A DNA stretch of 64,000 nucleotides from positions 15,055,256-15,119,255 of the forward strand of contig CM042544.1 in the NCBI GenBank assembly GCA_023630585.1, written 5' to 3'. Each line of letters starts with the position of its first letter. Within the stretch, counting starts at the first letter, position 1. The stretch is from Cranoglanis bouderius (taxonomy: Eukaryota; Chordata; Actinopteri; Siluriformes; Cranoglanididae). This document shows positions 19,935 through 33,119 of this stretch, piece by piece. The notes beneath the pieces were generated by a model. That model did not search any database and was not told the origin of the DNA. It saw only the letters and a list, made by a program, of their open reading frames with translations. The translations under genes and the position numbers were made by a program.

Positions 19935-20470
19935 TACACTGTGTTTGGTTTTGTTGGTTTTGTTGTGCATGGTGATGAAACATCTCCACCTTGGTCAAAG
20001 GATAATGCTCCAGACCACCTGTGGTTTGTTCAGATGCAATTTTGCAAATCTAAGTCATGCTACCAAATAATTTTTAGAGAAAAGGGACTTTTCCTTATAA
20101 ACCTTCCCAGATTGATGAGCAGCAACAATTGCTTCTCTGAGGTCCTATCTTCTTGGCATGATGTAGACACATACCTGAGTGCTCCAGAACACCAAACTGC
20201 CAAAAGTTCTGCCTTTACAGAGGTAGTCACCCAGTGGATGTAGGAAGGGTGTATTTTTTTTCCCACCTGGTTTCTGAATGTTGGTTTATTTTTTTTGGGG
20301 GGGAAACTATTGCATGTTGCATATTCTGTTTCTTTTCTCTTTTTTGCTGTCATCTGAGGTTATTTGTTTGTTTATAGAAGTTGGTGAAGACCAAACTATT
20401 GTTATTTAGTCCCTGATAAACAAAAACATAGAATTTAAGAAGGTGTACTTTCTTTTTCCCGTGAGTGTAT
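19935..20470. mobile_element. Tc1-like relic, same family as 5513-6500
   Basis: The right part (20245-20460) matches 6285-6490: GAAGGGTGTA, CCACCTGGTTTCTGAATGTT, CATCTGAGGTTATTTGTTTG, CCCTGATAAACAAAAA and the end TACTTTCTTTTTCCC. Only fragments of transposase-like sequence remain. Confidence 0.6.
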
Positions 20471-22193
20471 GAGAAAGAGGGCAGTTAGCTTCTTCTCCAA
20501 GCGTGTTTGGCCACCCTGATACATTGCATGAGCAGTTCAGTAATGTGATAAATTTCATCCACAGACGAATTTTAGAGGAAGGAAATATGTGAGTTTTGTG
20601 GTTTTGCTTTTTTTTTTTACCTGATTTCTTAAACTTAAAAAAAAATCTCTTAAACTCCTCCCCCTTTATTGCTATTCACCTTAAAGTGTATTATTCAGTA
20701 AGTACTTTGAATTACTCTATAACCCTGTAACTGTAACATGAATTTAAGGAAGTTTAATTCCTTAATTAACTGCTGCTTTTACAATACTTAGTTTACATTA
20801 GTTTACCGATGATTGAAATGATCATATAGAATTTAATTAGTATGAACTACAGTATTACCATTACTGTTATACCTGACAACCTGTGACATTTAGTTGTGTA
20901 AAATGGCAAATCAGTTTCATTTAACCTGAACTTTGTGACTCGGTGCTCACATAGCGAGATGTTTTCTTCACACCTTTACACCACGTCCTGTTCTTTGTTC
21001 AAGCATGCATGCATAAATTGTGTATACTTTATATCACTTGGAAATAACCCTACACATGCTCGTGGTTTGTCTCTTTGTGGGGACGAAATAATGACATTTG
21101 GCTGGTCCACATGAGGGAAATTGCTGGGGTGTTTTACATAAACTGCATAATGTGCCAAAGGATTTCTTTTAAATTCCTAGAACATTAAATAAATCAAAAT
21201 TGTAGGGTATACAAGAAAATCTTGAAATAATGGAGTAGAGACAGTAAATGTACTACCACTTCGGATATCACAAGAAGAAAAGATTGTTTTTTTGTTTTGT
21301 TTTTTTTAAATAACAACAAGGTTATAGGTTAATTAAAACATTAGCATTATCAAGCTGCTAAAAACAAAAACAATTTAAGCTTTATTTCCGTGCACTTGCT
21401 TGGCTGACTGTCAAATGATACAGTTTGCTTTTCAATGCCAAACCCACATATGCAGACTGTGTCTTAATACTACAGATTATAGTATATTAGCACTTCAAAT
21501 ATTGACTCCTTTTCTCTTGAGAAAATTTACATGTCTTCATACAGAGGCTGAAGCTGGGCATGTGTGCAGCAGTGCATGAGCAATTCAGAGATAAGGAGTC
21601 TCTTTCTACAGTCAAGAATAGGACAGTGACACTGCTTTCCTTCCAGCTGCAAGCTCATGGGATTTAAAGCAGTGTTTCTGTAAACTAACATACCATGTAA
21701 TTCAGCAAGTTAACTCTGCCAGGTGTTTGTGGTTGTCATGTAAACTTTTTTTTTTATTTCACATATCCTTAATGAGGAACCAAAAACAGGAACACTTATG
21801 TGTCATTGTTGGTTTTCCAATACAACTAAAGCAAAAATGACAAAAGTTAAAATATCATGACATTTTATCTCAGCTTCATGGATGTCATAGTTACATAACA
21901 TTTCTGATATTTTAATTATTTTACACATTGCCATGACATCAGTACTGAAGTGGTAAGATTACTGGTACAAAAAAGGAAATGATAACCACTCACTTCCTTG
22001 ATGCTTAAGATAAATATACCACTGAATGGAAACTGATACTCTGATATTAATTTTTTTTTTTCTACAGTGTTTTGAGTTTGTTGTTACTTCTGTTGCTCTG
22101 TATGTCTTTCCATGCCAAAGTCACTTTGCATTGCAGTCGCAAGGGTGGTTCCATCAAAGGGACATGGATTGTACCTTTAGTATGTATCATTTA
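20471..22193. other. Intergenic, no gene seen
   Basis: AT-rich DNA. Near 21070-21130 a GTGGGGACGAAATAATGACATTTGGC-type word recurs in variant form at 150-180, suggesting an old dispersed repeat. No exons were supported. Confidence 0.4.
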
Positions 22194-23820
22194 CTGTGCC
22201 CTCCACTAAAATAAGCACCCTTTGGTAAATATGAAGGCTGTGAGAAATGGTCTTTAATGTCTAACCTTTCGATCTTTTGTTAAAAAAAAACCCACAAAAA
22301 TACTCTGCTCTCATGGATATCAAACAATTGCAAACAAAACACAGGTTTATCAAAAAAAAACTTTATTAAATATAGACATGCAACAATTATTGGCACCCCT
22401 ATGAATTCATATGAGAAAAATGTATTTGAAGTATATTCCCATTGATATTTAATTTATTTATTTTTTTAGTACACCTGGGTGACTAGGAACAAGAAATTGT
22501 TCCACGACTTCCTGTTTCATAGAGGTATAAATCTGAGGTAACACATAGGCCAAGTTCCCTTAGTCAATCATAACAATGGGTAAGACCAAGGAGTATAGCT
22601 GTGATGTGCAGCAAAAGGTTGTTGAGCTTCACGAAATAGGAAGTGGCTATAAGAAAATAGCACAAGCATTGAAAATGCCAATTCCCACCATCAGGGCAAT
22701 AATTAAGAAGTTCCAGTCGACTGGAAATGTTATGAATCAACCTGGAATTGGATGTGTGTCTATTGTCTCAATGCACTGTGAATAGGATGGTTTGAGTGGC
22801 CAAAAAATCTCCAAGGATCACAGCTGGAAAACTGCAGAAGTTAGTTGCGTCTTGGGGTCAGAAAGTCTCCAAAACTACAATCCGAAGTCACCTACATCAA
22901 CACAAGTTGTTTGGAAGGGTTTCAAGAAAAAAGCCTATACTCTCATCCAAAAACAAACTCAAGCATCTTCAGTTTGCCAGACACAACTGGAACTTCAAAT
23001 GGGATCGGGTTCTATGGTCAGATGAAACCAAAATAGAGCTTTTTGTCCATAAACACCAGAGGTGGTTTTAGTGCACACAGAGAGGTAGCCATATGGAAAA
23101 GTACCTCATGCCCACGGTCAAATATGGTGGTGGCTCTTTAATGTTTTGGGGCTGTTTTTCTGCCAGAGGACCTGGACATTTTGTTAGGATACATGGCATC
23201 ATGGACTCAATGAATCATGGATATCAAATATCAACAGCTATTAAATTAAAACCTGACTGCTTCTGCCAGAAAGCTTAAAATGGGCCGTGGTTGGATCTTC
23301 CAGGAGGACAATGATCCAAAACATACATCAAAATCAACACAAAAGTGGTTTACTGGCCACAAAATCAAGGTCCCGCCATGGTCATCCCAGTCCCCTGACT
23401 TGAAACCCATAGAAAACCTGTGGGGTGAACTGAAGAGGAGAGTCCACCAGTGTGGACCTCGAAATTTGAAGGATCTGGAGAGATTCTGTATGGAGGAATG
23501 GTCTCAGATCCCTTGGCATTTTTCTCCAACCTCATCAGCCATTATAGGAGAAAACTCAGAGCTGTTATCTTGGCAAAGGGAGGTAGCACAAAGTATTGAC
23601 TAAAAGGGTGCCCATAATTGTTGCACACCTACATTTAAGATTTTTTTTTTCTTTTTCGGATAAACCTGTATTTTATGTGTAATTTTTTGATATCCATGAG
23701 AGCAGAGAATTTTTGTGAATTATTTTAACAAAAGATCAAAAGGTTAAACAATAAAGACAACTTTTCACATCCTTCTTTGCTCATATTTACCAGTGGTGCC
23801 AATATTAGTGGAGGGCACTG
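22194..23820 (+). mobile_element. Tc1-like element of a second family (1627 bp), defective
   Basis: Left end CTGTGCCCTCCACTAAAAT and right end (inverse) CAGTGCCCTCCACTAATATT, flanked by TA at 22192-22193 and 23821-23822. The long inverted arms contain an internal repeat (GTTGCACACCTA / CAATTATTGGCACC). Transposase is on the plus strand and broken. Confidence 0.88.
22576..23603 (+). pseudogene. Tc1 transposase pseudogene (second family)
   Basis: Starts MGKTKEYSCDVQQKVVELHE with the paired-like DNA-binding region, then changes frame near 22785 into AKKSPRITAGKLQKLVASWG. It reaches the first catalytic Asp (LWSDETKIELF), is interrupted near 23070-23090, and resumes with TVKYGGGSLMFWGCFS. A segment with a stop near 23278 follows, then GRGWIFQEDNDPKHTSKST (second Asp) and DLKPIENLWGELKRR (Glu). 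At least three frame breaks make it non-functional. Confidence 0.88.
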
Positions 23821-23822
23821 TA

Positions 23823-26769
23823 CCTGGAAACCTTTAAAAATAAATTAATGTGCAAAATTGGACTTCTCTAAAAGCTAATACAAGGAACACCACATGCATT
23901 TTTCTAGGTTTAAAAAAATTGCATACTAAAGGTACAAACCTGTCCCCCCGATGGTACCACCCCAGCAACAAAGGAAACAGTTTGTTCAGGTATTTATTTC
24001 TGAGAGTGCATAAGTGCTAAGTGCAGTGTTTTTGATTCAATGTAAGTATGTTGTGGTTCACACCTGTATGAGCAGTGATGTGCAATTTTCTCCGAAACTT
24101 TACAGATGGGCCTGTAAATGAATGCCTTTTGAATCACTGTGGTTTTCTCGTGCATAGGCAGGAAAGTCACGGCAGGCAGGCAAAGGTTTCATGAACCCTT
24201 TAAAACTTCACCTGGCCCCTCTCTGAGAGGAATTGTGGATGGTTTCACTTTAACACTTCTCTTAAGAGGCCCATTTAGGGACAGGCTTCATGTTAAAACC
24301 TCAGGAAGTAAAGTAACAGAATGTGATATAGAGACATGCTTGAACAGATTCATTAAAGTCCAGATGGATATACACTATCTATTTCTAACTACTTCAAGAG
24401 TTCTAGAGACTTGCTTAGAAAGCGACAAACCATTTCTTACTATAGACCACTTCCCTATTAGTTTCAAACGCTACAAAACCTCACTCACGTAAAGTGAGAC
24501 TTTGAAAAGCAACACTCATGAAGTCAGATGTTGCACAGCATAATCATCAGTGTTAAATAAACTGCCTTCAGTTTCCAAAAAGTGTCATAATGTGAAGATC
24601 ATCTTTAAAGCAACACTTCATCACAATGAATTTTTTGTTTTTATGCTTTTACAAAATTCATAGCTGGTCTCTGTGTATTTACATCTATAGTGTTCACTCA
24701 GTGCTAGTTTAGGAACAGGTAGCTTAGTATGCTCAGAGTTGAAATGAAAACGAGTTTCAAATGACTAATCTTTCTTTCCGTGGTAAGACATTTTTGTCCT
24801 CATAACCTATTTTGGTTAAGAATTTTTACATGACATCAGTGGCGTGGGGGAGGGGGTTTGGGGGATGGGGTCATTTAGGGTTAGGGTTAGGGTCAGGGAT
24901 AGGGTAAATGTGCCCCTCTGGTCATATTAAAAAATATATTATATTCGTTTTTATTTTTTATATGTATTATTATATTATTATAATAATTATAATAAATAAC
25001 ACTACATTTCTACCAATACCACTAACAATAATAATAAATACAAAATATTATTAACAAACTTGTAATGAATAGTTCAAAGGTAATACCGTAAATTTACATG
25101 TATACTAAAATGCTATTGTAAACGCAATGAATGCAGCAGCATGCGAGTTATGCTTAATCAATTGTAATATAAGTATAACTCGATTGCTGCCGCATTTCTG
25201 ACAATGACATTCAATTAGTTTTTATCCAAAACCATTCAACAACAGTAGCACAGTTTAGCACATCCTCATGTGCTCATTTAAGTATTACTTACCAGTGAGT
25301 ATTAGTTATTTATTTAATGACACTTTTTTAATGCTTTTAGGTTTTATGGTATGTTTTGGGGAAATGCATCTACTGTAAGTGAAATGAAATCTAAGTCCAA
25401 GTCCAACTTTCTAATGTGCAAGGCGCTGATATCTTTGATTTCATGATAGCTAGCACTTTCATCCATACAATACAAACATAAAGTTTGCAACAACAACAAA
25501 ACTGAACATGAATTCAATATGATTACCTCATTGATTCTCACTGTTTTGCTTGGTAAAATAAAAGTCAATAATATTTAGTAATATTATCATCTCCCAGGTC
25601 TTCACAGAACTTAAAAGTGTTTCATACATCCTACTCATTCCCCAAAAGCAATGTCCTGTGCTCATGTGCCCAAAAATCTCAATGAGATTGAGACTGTTTT
25701 CCCTTCTCTTTCTCAACTCCTAAAAATATACATTATGCCACATTACCTGTCTCCACATCTACAGCTGAACAGTCATTTTCTGGAGTGACCATTAAAACTT
25801 GTGAAATCCAGACTTCGAAGTCTATGTAATGAAGAGAGTCTCTCTGACCTACTGCTACTCTCATTCCAGTTAACCGCGAGGAAGTCATTAAAATATCTGA
25901 AAACACAACAGGCAGATGAGTACTGCATTAAATATAGGTAATTTATTTAATAAATAATTACATGTTTAAATACTGAAACCAAAAAATGTTGGTTATGTAC
26001 ATTAAAATAATAAATTTTTTTAATTATCATTTCTTATTTAAACATTTTTGTGCCCTTTTTAGTCCTTCCTACCCTGCCCCAGCAGAGGTCTGTGCACACC
26101 ATGGCATGACATTTATGCTGTGGATTCAAATGCAGAAAATAGAAGAAAAACATCCCCACACATAGCAACATTGGTATCACTGAGTTGTGCCTTGTATCTG
26201 ATTGCCATTAGGACATTATAATGTCATATAATGTCACAAATAGTCAAATTTGTTAAATTGTCTATATTAAAATATTAACAGTAAGAAAAATCAGACTGAT
26301 ATCAGTTCAAAAGTTTACATCATTATTTCTGAATTTACTAGAAATGTTCTCCAGTAACTAGCATGCTCCACCCTATTACCAATCCATGGTGAAAACTTTT
26401 GACTTAATATGACAAAGAGGAGGTTGCAGTATCTTAAATTTTGCTTTGGAGGTTGAAAATAAAGGGAGCTTCCACAACTGGACAGCATTTAGGCTTTAGT
26501 AAACATTCACAGTTAAAGCAGGACAGTGATGCCAAACATCTAGTTCAGCCATGAAACTCTATCCACACGCTGATCGGCTCCTTCAACGCCTATACATCGG
26601 TCTATCAGCCACGCTTCTCCGCCTACATAACCCTGTATTATCTTGACTAACTCGCTGGTTACTGCCTGCACGCACTACAAAATTCCAGACAAACAGCGGT
26701 AAATGCCAGCAAATGCTGTCGACAGATGACAAACACTGGTACACATGCTGGTAAACATCGATCATCGCT
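23823..26769. other. Intergenic, no gene seen
   Basis: About 2.9 kb. A 117-codon open frame at 24139-24492 has no recognisable domain and AT-rich surroundings, so I do not call it. A short telomere-like tract lies near 24877-24905. Nothing else was recognised. Confidence 0.4.
24877..24905 (+). repeat. Short interstitial telomere-like tract
   Basis: Consecutive TTAGGG-type units with decayed neighbours (TTAGGGTTAGGGTTAGGG, then TCAGGGATAGGG). It is too short and internal to be a chromosome end. Confidence 0.7.
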
Positions 26770-28010
26770 GATCATCAGTGGTTTTCGTCTCGCCACTCTT
26801 CCATCGATGCCATTTTTGCCCAATGTCTTTCTGATAGTGGAGTCATGAACAGCGACCTTTATTGATGCAAGAGAGGCCTGTAGGTCCTTTAACGTTGTCC
26901 TTGGCTCTTTTGTGATTTCCTGGATGAGTCGTCACTGTGCTCTTGGAGAAATTTTGGAAGGTTGGCTACTTCTGGGAAGATTCACCACTGTGCTGAGTTT
27001 TTCCATTTGGAGATAATGGCTCTCACTGTGGTTCTTTGGAGTCCCAGAGCCTTTGAAATAGATTTGCAACCCTTCCCAGACTGATGTACTGTGCAAAAAT
27101 TTTAGGCACCATTTTTTTTAGTACAAACTTTGTTATAGATTTTTTATTTTATGACTTCTACATTATCAAGTCAGTACAAAAAAACATTTTAGATTCCCAA
27201 ACATTAGTTTTCTGACACAAAATTAAATGTTACAGAAAAATGTTTGTATGTCATTAAAGAAAGCAGCATATTACGTAAGAAAAACACAATGAAGGCTGCT
27301 GGGTTTTGCCACAAAAATAAGAAGCAAGTGCGAAAGTCAAAGTCTCCAGAAGAACTGTGGCTGGTTCTGCAAGACGCTCAATAAAACTTACCAGCTAATT
27401 TCCTTATAAAACTGCACACATTGTACCAGAGACTACTATTTTTATTTTCATTTTCATTTTTTTGTCACACCAAATATTGACTTTGTTTCATTCACTACAG
27501 TTTACTGCTCTTTACGGTATTTTTTTAAAATGTAGAAACATTTAATTTCATTATTTTGAAGGCATCTTTGCTCTACAGCATTTCTTTGCAAAACTTGCAA
27601 AAGTACTGTATTTCACTCACCTTCTTCCTTTTCTGGAATTTCTTTAAATTTTGGCATAGTGTGTTACTGGTTAAGACCTTTTAACCAGCTTTTAGGTGTT
27701 GATTTGATTGAATAGGGTTTGCAGTAATCAGGCCTGGTTGTGTCTAGTCCAGCTGAACCCCATTATGAATGCAGTTTCATACATGTGGGGAATTAGTAAC
27801 TACGGGGGCAAATACATTTTCACACAGGCCCAGTTAGTATTGGATAACTTGTTTGCTTCAATAAATAACATTATCATTTAAAAACTGTATTTTGTGTTTA
27901 CTTAGGTTGCCTATGTTTTATGTTAGATTTTGTTTTAATTTCTGAAACAATTTAGTATGAGATATACACAAAAAAAGAAGAAATCAAATACTTTTTCACT
28001 GCACTGTAGT
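26770..28010. mobile_element. Composite old DNA-transposon-like repeat containing MITE copy B
   Basis: The sequence before 27086 (TGGCTCTCACTGTGGTTC, CTTTGAAATAGATTTGCAACCC) and after 27610 (TTTTGGCATAGTGTGTTACTG, AAATACATTTTCACACAGG, ending AATACTTTTTCACTGCACTGTAG) forms one dispersed fish repeat that I recognise by text but cannot name securely. It is split by the MITE. The right end has a CACTGTA motif. Confidence 0.5.
27087..27608. mobile_element. MITE, copy B (left end damaged)
   Basis: Same interior as copy A (GACTTCTACATTATCAAGTC, AAAGTCTCCAGAAGAACTGT). The left end retains GTACTGTGCAAAAATTTTAG and the right end AAAAGTACTG followed by TA. The last arm before the right end is shortened. 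Confidence 0.75.
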
Positions 28011-28792
28011 TAGTACACACTCAGGTCCTATGGCTCCTTGGAGCAGCAGCAGTGCACAAGTCTTGACGTTCAGATTTGCATCGTTGGGGGGGTGGGTTGC
28101 GGGCTGTATTTCAGTACAGCCCGTTCACTTGTTGGGGGAGGGGGGGGTGTTCCTCCTTCTGTACCCTTTGTAGCATCATGCTTCTTTTCTATGTCTGTGC
28201 ATGTCTATCAGAGCAAGTATTCATACTCACTCAGAAGCAGCAGCATAGCAGATCTAGTCTGCCAAGACCAAACCTATTTACAATCTCACAATCTCATTTC
28301 GAAAGTTGTCATGACTGAAATAGGGTTAGGATAGAGTCAGGCATGTTGTCACATCTTTCTTGTCACTCTTTCTTTCTTGGGAATGATATATTACATTGGA
28401 ATACATGTCATACCAAATGAACGAATGAAGTCTCAGGCACATATTTTGTATTATTGTATCTTCATATCTTATATATTTCAGTATGGCGTTATAGACTGTA
28501 GAGTATTTGCATCAGATTCCCATCAGTGGGTAAGTTGTCAAGTTATTATTGTAAACACAGATTTTTCTTAAATTTCAAATTCCAAACCAAATACAGGTTA
28601 ATTAGAAAAAAGACAATGGGAGAGCGACAATATTGATTTAAGATTAGGAGGCACATGATCACCAGTAGTTTGCTCCAGTAGCCCGACCTAAACACTGCCT
28701 TATTTAGTGCCAAAATAAAACCATACTTCTGCAAATAAAGAAATATACTTTTATTTACTACACAGCAAACATGTATCCCATATTGGGCCACT
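28011..28792. other. Intergenic, no gene seen
   Basis: Contains a small perfect hairpin (CGGGCTGTATTTCAGTACAGCCCG, about 28100-28123) and G-rich tracts at 28085-28150. No exon is supported. Confidence 0.4.
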
Positions 28793-28953
28793 GGGGATTT
28801 GTACATTGACGTGACATTGGCCCCACAGCATTGGCCCAATATAGGTAATTCAGGGTTTGCACTTTAGTGGTTTACACCAATGTGTAAACCCTGTGGGCTG
28901 CCCACATTGGGCCAATGCTGTGGGGCCAATGTCGCGTCAATGTACAAATCCCC
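28793..28953. repeat. Long near-perfect inverted repeat (foldback)
   Basis: The arm 28793-28840 (starting GGGGATTTGTACATTGACG) is the near-exact inverse of about 28905-28953, and inner segments (GGTTTGCAC / GTGTAAACC) continue the pairing across a short loop. Transcribed RNA would form a stem of about 65 bp. It is probably a foldback MITE. Confidence 0.85.
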
Positions 28954-29107
28954 ACTGTCGTGCTGATGTGCAAATCCTAAAATATACAGAAAAACATAAA
29001 CATAAGAGAAAATGTGTAACAGCAAACAATTTTATAACATAATATGTTTAGGTACTGAGTCTTTTACTCAGGCGCATCTCTGGGGCGTTAACCAAAATAT
29101 CTGTGGC

Positions 29108-29225
<118 letters not shown>

Positions 29226-29229
29226 TACT

Positions 29230-30332
29230 ACCATTTTGCTCATTAATTTATTTGCCCTACCAGTGGCTGGACTGGCTGTGTTTCTCTGGAAAAAAATAAC
29301 AATAAGAACAACAACAACAACAAATGAATCTAACTATTAAGGCTATATGCTCTGCCTGTTTAAAATTCATATTATGGACATTACAGTAATTATAATGTTC
29401 TTCATTAACTAAAACCATGATGCAGTTATTTTATACTGTCGAGGATTATTGTCAATGTCAACAGTCTCCAGAAGATTTAACTGCATCATTACACAAGCAA
29501 AAATCGACAGCAACTAACACACATCAGGACACAAAAAAGCCAGACTCAAGCACTTGTGCAGTAGAGGCACTGTTCGAGTATTTTTTGTATTAGTTATAGT
29601 TTTAAAATAATCCTAATTCGTAATAAATTTCTCTCATGACAAATTTGTATAGTGTGTTTGGTGGTGAATTCAATTGTTCTAACATTTTAGCACTTTTATG
29701 TGTAATTTTTTTTAGCTTTTCAAAGCGCTTCAATCTGACTAAAACAAAGCTGGCAGCAGGGCTTTTTAAAACTTGACACATTCTGCCTAGCATGCAACAG
29801 CTTCCTCCATGAGACTGCATGTGAATGTGTGCCAGTGGTTAAGGAGCATGTGACCACAGCCTACTAACAAATTTGATGTAGCAGACAGCTTCCCATGTCT
29901 CTTTAATCTCAAAGGATTGTCATTATGTTGAAGAAGACTCAACCACCATCAAATGTCACTGTGACATTGGTAGCCTAATATTTATCATTTATTACATATT
30001 TTACTGTACATTAAACATGCAATGCATCAAGGTCACATCCTGTTAATTCAACCAAGGCTCTTATCTGCAGATATTGTTGCTACAGGCACAGCTATTTCCT
30101 GTACTGAACAATGCTGACATCTGTTGGACAAAATGGAAAGCTGCACATCAGAAAATCGATCCGAATAAACAACACAATAAATTGTGTTTTCGGGAGGGTT
30201 ACAGAACACCACTGTCATGCAAAGGCTTACTACTTAATACTGAATGAGCCGGAGATCAATTTGCTCAGCTAACCAAACCCTGTATAGTATATGTACCGAT
30301 ATACTATGTATTCCATTTTACTGACGAAAAAC
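29230..30332. other. Intergenic, no gene seen
   Basis: No exon or element end could be supported in this kilobase. Confidence 0.4.
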
Positions 30333-31160
30333 ACTCACTGAGCACTTTATTAGGAACACCTGTACACCTACTCTAGTCAGACAACCATGTGGCAGCAGTG
30401 CAATGCATAAAATTATGCACATACAGGTCAGCAGCTTCAGGCAATGTTCACATCAACCATCAGAATGTGATCTCAGTGATTTTGACCATGGCATGATTGT
30501 TGGTTCCAGACGGCCTGGTTTTATTTCTATAACTGCTGATCTCTGGGATTTTCATGCACAACAGTCTCTAGAGTTTATTCAGAATTGTTCAATAAAGAAA
30601 AAAACTTCCAGTGAGCAGCAGTTCTGTGGACAGAAATGCCATGTTGATGAGAGAGGTCAGTGGAGAATGGCCAAAACTGAACAGCTGAAGACAGGAAAAA
30701 ACTTAGCCTGGTCTGATTAATCTGGATTTCTGCTGAGGCACACAGATGATAGGGTCAGGATTTGGCACCAACAGCATGAATCCATGGACCCAACCTGACT
30801 TGTCAACAGTCCAGGCTGGTGGAGGTGGCACACTTTAGGCCTGTTAATACAAATCAATCATCGCTTGAATGCCACAACCTATTTGAGTATTGTTGCTGAT
30901 CATGTGCATCGCTTCATGGTCACAATTTACCATCTTCTAATGGCTACTTCCAGCATGATAATGAACCATGTCACAAAGTCGTCTCAAACTGATGAGTTCA
31001 GTGTTCTTCAGTGGCCTTCCCAGTCACTGGATCTGAATCCAATAGAACAGCTTTGGGATGTGGTAGAATAGAGATTTGCAGCATGAAAGTGCACCTGAAC
31101 ATGTTGAGGTCTGCCAGTGAGGAAGCTCAGTATCCAGTTCCACAGTGCAGGAGGCAGCTC
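30333..31160 (+). mobile_element. Internally deleted Tc1-like relic (third family)
   Basis: The left end has CACTGAGCACTTTATTAGGAA. The body follows the order of a Tc1 transposase gene: CATCAGAATG start region, GATCTCTGGGATTTTCATGC, GAGAGAGGTCAGTGGAGAATGG, CTGGTCTGATTAATCTGG (catalytic SDE region with stop), CAGCATGATAATGAACCATG (second Asp region) and CTGGATCTGAATCCAATAGA (Glu region). The right end is missing. The sequence passes directly into a LINE fragment near 31160. Confidence 0.8.
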
Positions 31161-31164
31161 CAAG

Positions 31165-31740
31165 TTATGCAGCTTGTTTATAAGTTTTTAAGGAATGATA
31201 GTATTAGATGCCGAACTATAATCAATAAAAAGTAGTCTGGCATCCAGGTGAGTTAGAATTTTGTGAATGGCAATTGATATAGTATCCTCTGTTGATCTAT
31301 TTGTCCTGTAGTGGGTCCAGGGTTACTGGTATGGTGCTCAGGATGTGTTCCTTGACATGACTCTCAAAACACTTCATGAGAACAGGTGTAAGAGCCACTG
31401 GTCTGTAGTCATTAAGACAAGACACTGTGGCTTTCTTTGGAACAGGGATAATAGTGGTGGACTTGAAGCAGAAAGTAACTGCAGCCAGGGTGAGGGAAAG
31501 ATTGAAGATGTCTGTGGTTACGCTGTTCAGTTCTGAAGCACACAGCCTGAGGACACGTCCTGGGATGTTATCTGGACCTGCCACCTTGTGTGTGTTCACT
31601 CTGCTCAGTGACTTGTACACCTGTGTAGGGGACAATGTGAGTACGTGTTCCACCTCATCTGGTGCCACGTTCAGCATTGTCCAGGGCTCTGTGTTCAGGG
31701 CTTCAGAGTGTGCATAAAAAAGGCTGAGCTCATCCAGCAG
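31165..31740 (-). pseudogene. LINE reverse-transcriptase fragment
   Basis: The minus strand encodes the N-terminal part of a non-LTR reverse transcriptase: KVAGPDNIPGRVLRLCASEL, FNLSLTLAAVTFCFKSTTII, PVPKKATVSCLNDYRPVALT and VLMKCFESHVKEHIL. After a frame change near 31300 it continues RSTEDTI...LLFIDYSSAFNTI, the palm Asp region. The YADD box and the rest are missing. The clade was not determined. Confidence 0.85.
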
Positions 31741-32316
31741 AGATACAGAGCTGTTCGTATATGTCCGGCGTTTATAGTCTGTAGGGGTGTCAAAAGTACC
31801 GGTACTTCGGTACCAAGTCGGTACTAAAAAATAAAAAACTTGACAATACTGCAGTCGATAAAATCATGACAAAACAGTCTTGTTATACTGGCAAAGGTCC
31901 AAATGATCCAGTTGTAAGGAAAATTAGCTGTTTGGGTTAATTTGATATATTCTCCACCATTTTACTAAAGTAAAAATTAGTTGTTTAGATTGAGCTACCT
32001 TTATGCTCCTCCAAGTATGTAGGAGAGATTAACAGATCAGCTTGTAAAGGGAAATTTGGCTGATTTAGTATTACTAATCAACTATTCGTCCAGCGATAAG
32101 TTGAATTGAGTGTATTCATTAATTATGCATTAGATATAACCTCCGAGGCCAGCAGCAATAATATCCTAAACATAGTGAAATATTATTTTAAGAGCATGTA
32201 GCAGAATTGCAATTCAAGGCAGTAGACACTTGTAAGCAATAAGAACACGTATATCTAAGAACAGACGAGACTTTATTGAACTATTCTATGACATAGAAAC
32301 TAATCTAACACATAAC

Positions 32317-32379
<63 letters not shown>

Positions 32380-33119
32380 TACATAAACGGGTAATAATGA
32401 AGTGTGAATGAAGTTCACAGTCTCTAGCGTTGCACGCTATTTCACAGACCATGATCTGAACGAACCATCAACTTATTAATTTATCTTCACTTCCTTTAGT
32501 AGGGCTTAAACTTGTTATAGGCACCAGATTAGCTAGATTCTGGGGTATTGCGCTTGCCTTTGAATAGCTGTGTTGAAGGGACTTCCTTGTTATGTCGTGG
32601 TGTCGTCAGCGGTCTGGTCGGTGTCGAGAGGCGTCTCGGAAGACCAATTGGAATGCTGAGTGGAATGAAGGCGGGAGGTTTGAAAAGCAGGCAGCGGCTC
32701 TCGCTGGGTCTCCAGGCCAATGGAACGTGATCTGATCTCCCTGACGTTGATTGGGGAGAATTCTCCGATTGCTCTGGAGACCCTCCGCCGACTCCGTCCT
32801 TCGAAGCGTTCCAAGAAGAGAGGCAAAAGAGCCAAGAAGCAAGAGATACAAGAGAGAGCTTTCTCTTGTGTTCTTAGGATTTTAACACTTTCTGGGCTAG
32901 TCCAGCCCAGACTGCTTCCTCCAATCAACATTGTCTTTGGGCGGGGTGTTAGCCAGATTCTCCACCTATTATGCTAATCAGCCCATTGTCCCTGCAGATG
33001 AGTGGTTCCACACTTTTCAATGATGTGTGGATTAAACTATGTCCTGAAATATTGTATGTACATACCAGAACAATCTACACAAATTTCCTTACTCTTATGA
33101 TTTAGGAAATCACTCAGTG
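31741..33119. other. Intergenic with a CA repeat; possible terminal-repeat fragment
   Basis: Contains GGTACTTCGGTACCAAGTC near 31798-31825, a motif of a dispersed fish repeat, and a CA microsatellite at 32319-32372. Open frames near 32530-32980 on both strands have no recognisable domain. Confidence 0.4.
32319..32372. repeat. (CA)n microsatellite
   Basis: About 27 CA units. Confidence 0.95.

Noticed and set aside
24139..24492. 117-codon open frame
   Set aside because: No domain, no splice context and no homology that I recognise; compatible with chance.
28100..28123. Small perfect hairpin CGGGCTGTA...TACAGCCCG as a terminator or microRNA
   Set aside because: The stem is too short for a pre-miRNA, and rho-independent terminators do not apply in this genome.
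32530..32980. Overlapping open frames on both strands, Arg-rich
   Set aside because: Arises in a locally GC-richer patch, with mutually overlapping frames and no recognisable motif.
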